From: CAZXCK01 sp964639225
Lineage (GTDB): Bacteria > Chloroflexota > Anaerolineae > Aggregatilineales > Phototrophicaceae
Assembly: GCA_964639225.1 (NCBI GenBank)
Contig: CAZXCK010000173.1
Location: 1 to 7,351, forward strand
DNA: 7,351 bases
Direction of reading: 5' to 3'
A program made the translations under genes and the position numbers. Below are positions 5,252 to 7,351 of the stretch, piece by piece. The stretch's first letter is position 1. The number at the start of each line of letters is the position of its first letter. Under the pieces are notes generated by a model. That model made no database searches. It was given only the letters and a program-made list of their open reading frames with translations, and was not told the origin of the DNA.

Positions 5252-5533
5252 GTGGTTGGCCACCGCGAGGATCGGCTGTCGAGTGATCGACTCCTGCTCA
5301 GGATCGCATCCAGACTCGATCCCGAGTCCTGGGCCGAACGGCGTCGGCAGGACACTCACGTCACCGGCGAAATCTCTCACACGGCACAGCTCGCGCTGAA
5401 GCCGGCCGACGTACTGTTGCTCGACGAGGCCGACCGCGCCGAACTGATCCGATTGGTCGAGCTGATCGAAGCTCGAAAGAACGGAGACGACCCGCGTCGG
5501 ATCGAAACCGTGGAGGTCGAGGACGATGAGTGA
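5252..5533 (+). CDS. Continuation of the terminase small subunit-like protein after the amber codon (93 aa)
   Basis: This frame is in the same phase as the preceding one, separated only by TAG-GGC-GAC. Read through, the join gives NR-stop-GDVVGHREDRLSSDRLLLRI, matching the 'G-x-V-V-G...SDrLL' stretch that normally follows the RRA helix in small terminase subunits. The DPESWAERRRQD and VTGEIS segments after it fit the usual tail. The C-terminal 50 residues are acidic and helical. GTG 5252 could allow restart of translation 6 nt after the stop, but the only upstream purine run (AGGG, 5244-5247) is too close to be a good ribosome site. The region overlaps the next gene's start by 8 nt. It may be the back half of a pseudogene, a readthrough product, or a separately translated fragment. 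Confidence 0.5.
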   Translation: MVGHREDRLSSDRLLLRIASRLDPESWAERRRQDTHVTGEISHTAQLALKPADVLLLDEADRAELIRLVELIEARKNGDDPRRIETVEVEDDE

Positions 5534-5792
5534 TGACATCAACCGATTCCTACAAGCGGCACGCGGTGTGTGCGGGCTCGACGGCGTCTTCGTGTCCCAC
5601 CTCGGAGGCGGGCCGGCCTACTTCCCGGTCGTGGACTACAGCCCGGAAGGCATCCGCGCGTGGGAGAGCTGCAAAGGTCTGGACGTCATCGACGACGAAC
5701 CGACCCGCACCATCGAGGTGGCCCGCACACCGTCCGATCCTCGCCTCGAACGGATCCTCCGCGAAGGCGGCCTCGACCTCCGCCGGCCGTAG
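5526..5792 (+). CDS. Small acidic protein of unknown function (88 aa)
   Basis: No family is recognised. ATG 5526 lies inside the last codons of the terminase-like frame (8-nt overlap), with GGAGG at 5513-5517 and GAGGA at 5519-5523 before it, so it is probably translated by coupling. The N-terminal half contains GLDGVFVSHLGGGPAYFPVV (residues 17-36), a hydrophobic and aromatic stretch with a GGG turn that could be a small beta-structure. The C-terminal half is charged and arginine-rich near the end (RLERILREGGLDLRRP). There is no signal peptide or membrane segment. Codon use has the strong GC third-position bias of the neighbours, which supports coding. The position after a terminase-like gene would suit a small phage or satellite accessory gene, but no role can be given. 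Confidence 0.6.
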   Translation: MSDDINRFLQAARGVCGLDGVFVSHLGGGPAYFPVVDYSPEGIRAWESCKGLDVIDDEPTRTIEVARTPSDPRLERILREGGLDLRRP

Positions 5793-5820
5793 CCCTCCCG
5801 CAGGGTTTCCGCCTTTCTAG

Positions 5821-5860
5821 AATAGCAAACTCCAGCAAACTCGAACAAACACGCGCAAAC
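5821..5860 (+). repeat. Four tandem 10-bp repeats ending in rCAAAC
   Basis: The units are AATAGCAAAC, TCCAGCAAAC, TCGAACAAAC and ACGCGCAAAC; only the last six bases are conserved, the first three being free spacer. A further GCAAAC lies at 5943-5948. The array sits in the gap between two genes (5793-5966). The conserved core is phased with the DNA helix, which suggests a cooperative protein-binding site. It differs in sequence from the GGAAC decamers near the recombinase but has the same period. Confidence 0.6.
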
Positions 5861-5918
5861 CGTTGTCACTAAACGTGAAACGGGGGGCGTCGGGTTGGGT
5901 TGTAGGTGGTGTGATGCA

Positions 5919-5937
5919 GCCGGCCAGCTGGGCCGGC
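5919..5937 (+). promoter_or_regulatory. Strong GC hairpin in the leader of the 260-aa protein gene
   Basis: GCCGGCC (5919-5925) and GGCCGGC (5931-5937) form a perfect 7-bp GC-only stem with loop AGCTG, and GATGCA flanks it on both sides. No T-run follows, so it is not an intrinsic terminator. It lies 29 nt before the start codon at 5967 and could affect mRNA stability or translation. A G-rich run precedes it (5882-5908). Confidence 0.45.
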
Positions 5938-5966
5938 GAGATGCAAACTCAACCGGAGGTCCCGCT

Positions 5967-6749
5967 ATGCGCGAACCCCTCGACCTGCTTTCCCTGGCGC
6001 GCGTCACCCTGGACGCGGCGCCCGCCGTCACGAAGACCTCGACCGAGACTGCCGCCGCGATGGAGACGAAGGTCTCCGGCCTTCGCGCGTCGATCGACGA
6101 TCAGCTCGCCAAGGAGCGCGAGAGGCGCGACGCCGAGCTGAAGGCCCTCCCTCTCGACCAGCGCGACCAGGTCCGTCGGATCGAGGAAAAGCTCTGGAAC
6201 GACCGCCGGCGCGAGCTGATCCGAGAGGCCCAGGAGAAGACCGCGGCCGAGTTCGAGAAGCACCTCCAGCAGCTCCACCAGCAGAAGGCGAAGCTCCGGT
6301 CCCTGGACGCTCTGGTGGGTGAGAGTCCGGCGCACCTGCTGACGACCCTCGGGACGACCGGCTCCGAGCGCTCCGGCGTCCTGGCGCAGAACGTCGAGCG
6401 TGCCCAGCCGGGCGTCCTCGCGCAGCTCGCGCGGAAGGCGATCGCCGAGGGCGACCTCGAACTCGGCGCAGCCATCGCCGGCCGCCTCTCGGGCATGGAC
6501 CAGAAGGCCCGGCCAGTCTCCGTCCAGGACCTCGCGCGCGCCCTGGTCGGCGAGCGCCACCAGAACCTCTCGACCTCGATCCGCGACGCGCTCGACCGCG
6601 TCGAGGACGGACTCCAGACCGCCGGCCACTGGGCCGTCGGCCGCGAGGCCCGGCCCTTCGAGAAGATCGAGCGGGGCCTCCGGCAGCACGCGCGCGAAAC
6701 GGCCGACGAGGCCGCGATCGCCGAGGCGATGCGGAGGAACCTACGATGA
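5967..6749 (+). CDS. Long-helical, probably coiled-coil protein of unknown function (260 aa)
   Basis: No family is recognised. ATG 5967 was chosen over the upstream TTG 5895 because GGAGGT (5955-5960) is ideally spaced, six nt before it, and the upstream extension would be translated from the G-rich leader. Residues about 25-113 are a nearly uninterrupted charged helix (for example KERERRDAELKALPLDQRDQ, EEKLWNDRRRELIREAQEK and EKHLQQLHQQKAKLRSLDAL) with heptad-like spacing, predicted to form a coiled coil. A looser Gly/Ser/Ala segment follows (about 118-180), then further amphipathic helices to the end. It has no membrane segment or signal sequence. Such a composition is seen in phage scaffolding and structural accessory proteins, and the position after a terminase-like gene would allow that, but this is inference. 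The stop overlaps the next ATG (ATGA). Confidence 0.75.
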   Translation: MREPLDLLSLARVTLDAAPAVTKTSTETAAAMETKVSGLRASIDDQLAKERERRDAELKALPLDQRDQVRRIEEKLWNDRRRELIREAQEKTAAEFEKHLQQLHQQKAKLRSLDALVGESPAHLLTTLGTTGSERSGVLAQNVERAQPGVLAQLARKAIAEGDLELGAAIAGRLSGMDQKARPVSVQDLARALVGERHQNLSTSIRDALDRVEDGLQTAGHWAVGREARPFEKIERGLRQHARETADEAAIAEAMRRNLR

Positions 6750-7033
6750 GAGCCGACATCATGCATATGGCGACCGAGGTTTGCATGGCACGGACCGAAC
6801 GCAATCCTGAGCACCGGAGCGACCCGTCGCCGCTCGAAGTGATCGAGCTGCTGGAAGGCGGCGACTGCGACGACCCCATCGGGCGGGCCGCGCTGCTGGT
6901 GCTCGTGACACCTGGGCTGCTCCCTCTGAAGGATGCTCGGGCCCAGAAGCTGCCGGAGGAGCTGATCGAAGCGGCCGCGCTCTGCGAGGCCGCGTCAATG
7001 GAGGCCGCAGCTGGCGGCCAGAACGGAGAATGA
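6746..7033 (+). CDS. Small protein of unknown function (95 aa)
   Basis: No family is recognised. ATG 6746 overlaps the preceding stop by 4 nt and has GGAGG at 6733-6737, eight nt before it, so the two genes are coupled. In-frame ATGs at 6761, 6767 and 6785 are less well supported. The N-terminal 30 residues are Met- and Arg-rich and look unstructured. The rest reads as short alpha-helices with an acidic surface (SPLEVIELLEGGDCDDPIGR, residues 28-47, and PEELIEAAALCEAASMEAAA, residues 70-89). An alanine/leucine stretch (RAALLVLVTPGLLPL, 47-61) is hydrophobic but short and contains Pro, so it is more likely a buried helix than a membrane anchor. Its function is unknown; it is probably an accessory gene of the same late-type operon. 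Confidence 0.55.
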   Translation: MRADIMHMATEVCMARTERNPEHRSDPSPLEVIELLEGGDCDDPIGRAALLVLVTPGLLPLKDARAQKLPEELIEAAALCEAASMEAAAGGQNGE

Positions 7034-7036
7034 CCC

Positions 7037-7297
7037 ATGATCATCCTGCTACATCGCGCCCGCAGTGGCGCCAGGAACGTCCGCGGAATCCACGCGGCCG
7101 TTGTCTCGGCTGCTGACGAGTCCGCGGCCCGCGACGCACTCGCGGCGAAGTGCCGGAATATCAACGTCTCGGCCTTCGATGCCGTGACCCTGGACGCCGA
7201 TGGCAGCTTCGAGAACGGCGTCGCGGACGTCCAGCTCTTCGAGGGCGACGCGATCACCCAGACCGGCATCGACCGCGGCGGGAGTCCGATCAGCTGA
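7037..7297 (+). CDS. Small protein of unknown function (86 aa)
   Basis: No family is recognised. ATG 7037 follows the previous stop by 3 nt, with GGAG at 7025-7028 eight nt before it. It begins with a hydrophobic MIILL. The middle (ADESAARDALAAKC) is a predicted helix, followed by alternating hydrophobic residues (INVSAFDAVTLDADG, FENGVADVQLFEG) typical of beta-strands. A small alpha/beta domain is therefore likely. It has no signal peptide in the usual sense, as there is no basic n-region or cleavage site. It is the last gene of the forward cluster. The stop lies within a 12-bp palindrome and abuts the possible end of a minus-strand gene. Confidence 0.55.
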   Translation: MIILLHRARSGARNVRGIHAAVVSAADESAARDALAAKCRNINVSAFDAVTLDADGSFENGVADVQLFEGDAITQTGIDRGGSPIS

Positions 7298-7312
7298 TCA
7301 GGCCGGTACCGG
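7288..7312. repeat. Two perfect palindromes between convergent gene ends
   Basis: GATCAGCTGATC (7288-7299) and CCGGTACCGG (7303-7312) are perfect 12- and 10-bp palindromes three bases apart, and the first contains the TGA stop of the forward gene. They have no loop and no T-run, so they do not look like an intrinsic terminator. Confidence 0.5.
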
Positions 7313-7351
7313 GTCCAGCTCCTGGGCCCACCCTTCCAAGGTCGGGGTGCA
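7298..7351 (-). CDS. Possible 3' end of a convergent minus-strand gene (partial)
   Basis: Read on the minus strand from the right edge, the frame gives CTPTLEGWAQELDPVPA and then TGA at 7300-7298. Fifteen of the 17 codons end in G or C, and the peptide has the composition of a normal protein end. The stop is directly next to the stop of the forward gene, the usual picture for convergent genes. With only 17 codons visible the call is tentative and no function can be given. If real, it marks the end of the forward cluster. Confidence 0.35.
   Translation of the reverse strand, partial: CTPTLEGWAQELDPVPA

Noticed and set aside
4955..5533. Amber codon reassigned genome-wide to an amino acid
   Set aside because: TAG serves as an apparently normal stop for three neighbouring genes (3600-3602, 4791-4793, 5790-5792), so general reassignment is unlikely; local readthrough or mutation stays open.
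5795..5817. Possible terminator CCCT-N5-AGGG followed by TTTCCGCCTTTCT
   Set aside because: The stem is only 4 perfect pairs and the T-tract is broken; too weak to call.
5863..5891. TTGTCA (5863-5868) as a -35 box for the coiled-coil gene
   Set aside because: No -10-like hexamer occurs at 16-18 nt downstream, where the sequence is a G-run.
6028..7269. Long minus-strand open frame (over 400 codons) opposite the coiled-coil and small genes
   Set aside because: Its composition is Arg/Ser/Pro low complexity typical of an antisense shadow, while the plus-strand genes have good ribosome sites and overlaps.

Overview
This is a GC-rich window (Shine-Dalgarno sites of the AGGAGG type, dense one-directional gene packing, 1-4 nt gene overlaps) holding the replication, recombination and DNA-packaging-like genes of a mobile genetic element. 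The host cannot be fixed from sequence alone. The GC content, the MerR/excisionase-type small HTH proteins and the DUF5906-type primase-helicase fit a high-GC bacterium such as a planctomycete, actinobacterium or myxobacterium, with no strong preference. No rRNA, tRNA or CRISPR array was seen.

Layout: (i) 1-332, the 3' end of a tyrosine recombinase cut by the window edge. (ii) 333-531, a strong promoter-like element followed about 85 nt after its predicted start by a textbook intrinsic terminator, so a short RNA or attenuated leader lies before the first small gene. (iii) 532-3602, a compact forward operon: an unknown 78-aa protein, two tandem paralogous excisionase/MerR-like HTH proteins, and a 785-aa primase-helicase (RepB/AEP-like N-terminus plus SF3/DUF5906 ATPase). 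(iv) 3583-4157, a gene-free region dense in repeats: GGTCCGGG iteron-like octamers on both strands, an AT-rich patch, a large imperfect dyad, five tandem decamers, and the promoter and operator-like sites of the next gene. This is the best candidate for a replication origin. (v) 4158-4793, a tyrosine recombinase made of the catalytic domain only, followed by more of the same decamers. (vi) 4955-5533, a terminase-small-subunit-like gene interrupted by an in-frame TAG. (vii) 5526-7297, four unassigned small proteins, one of them a long-helical 260-aa protein. (viii) 7298-7351, the possible 3' end of a convergent minus-strand gene.

Taken together, integrase, excisionase-like regulators, primase-helicase, iteron-like origin and a small terminase subunit without a visible large subunit resemble the gene plan of phage satellites of the PICI type (phage-inducible chromosomal islands). 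A decaying prophage or an integrative plasmid would also fit. The satellite reading is an inference, because the rest of the element lies outside the window. The most distinctive points are the amber-interrupted TerS-like gene, the catalytic-core-only recombinase with a promoter that predicts a leaderless mRNA, the iteron/dyad region, and the 10-bp-phased repeats placed on both sides of the recombinase gene.
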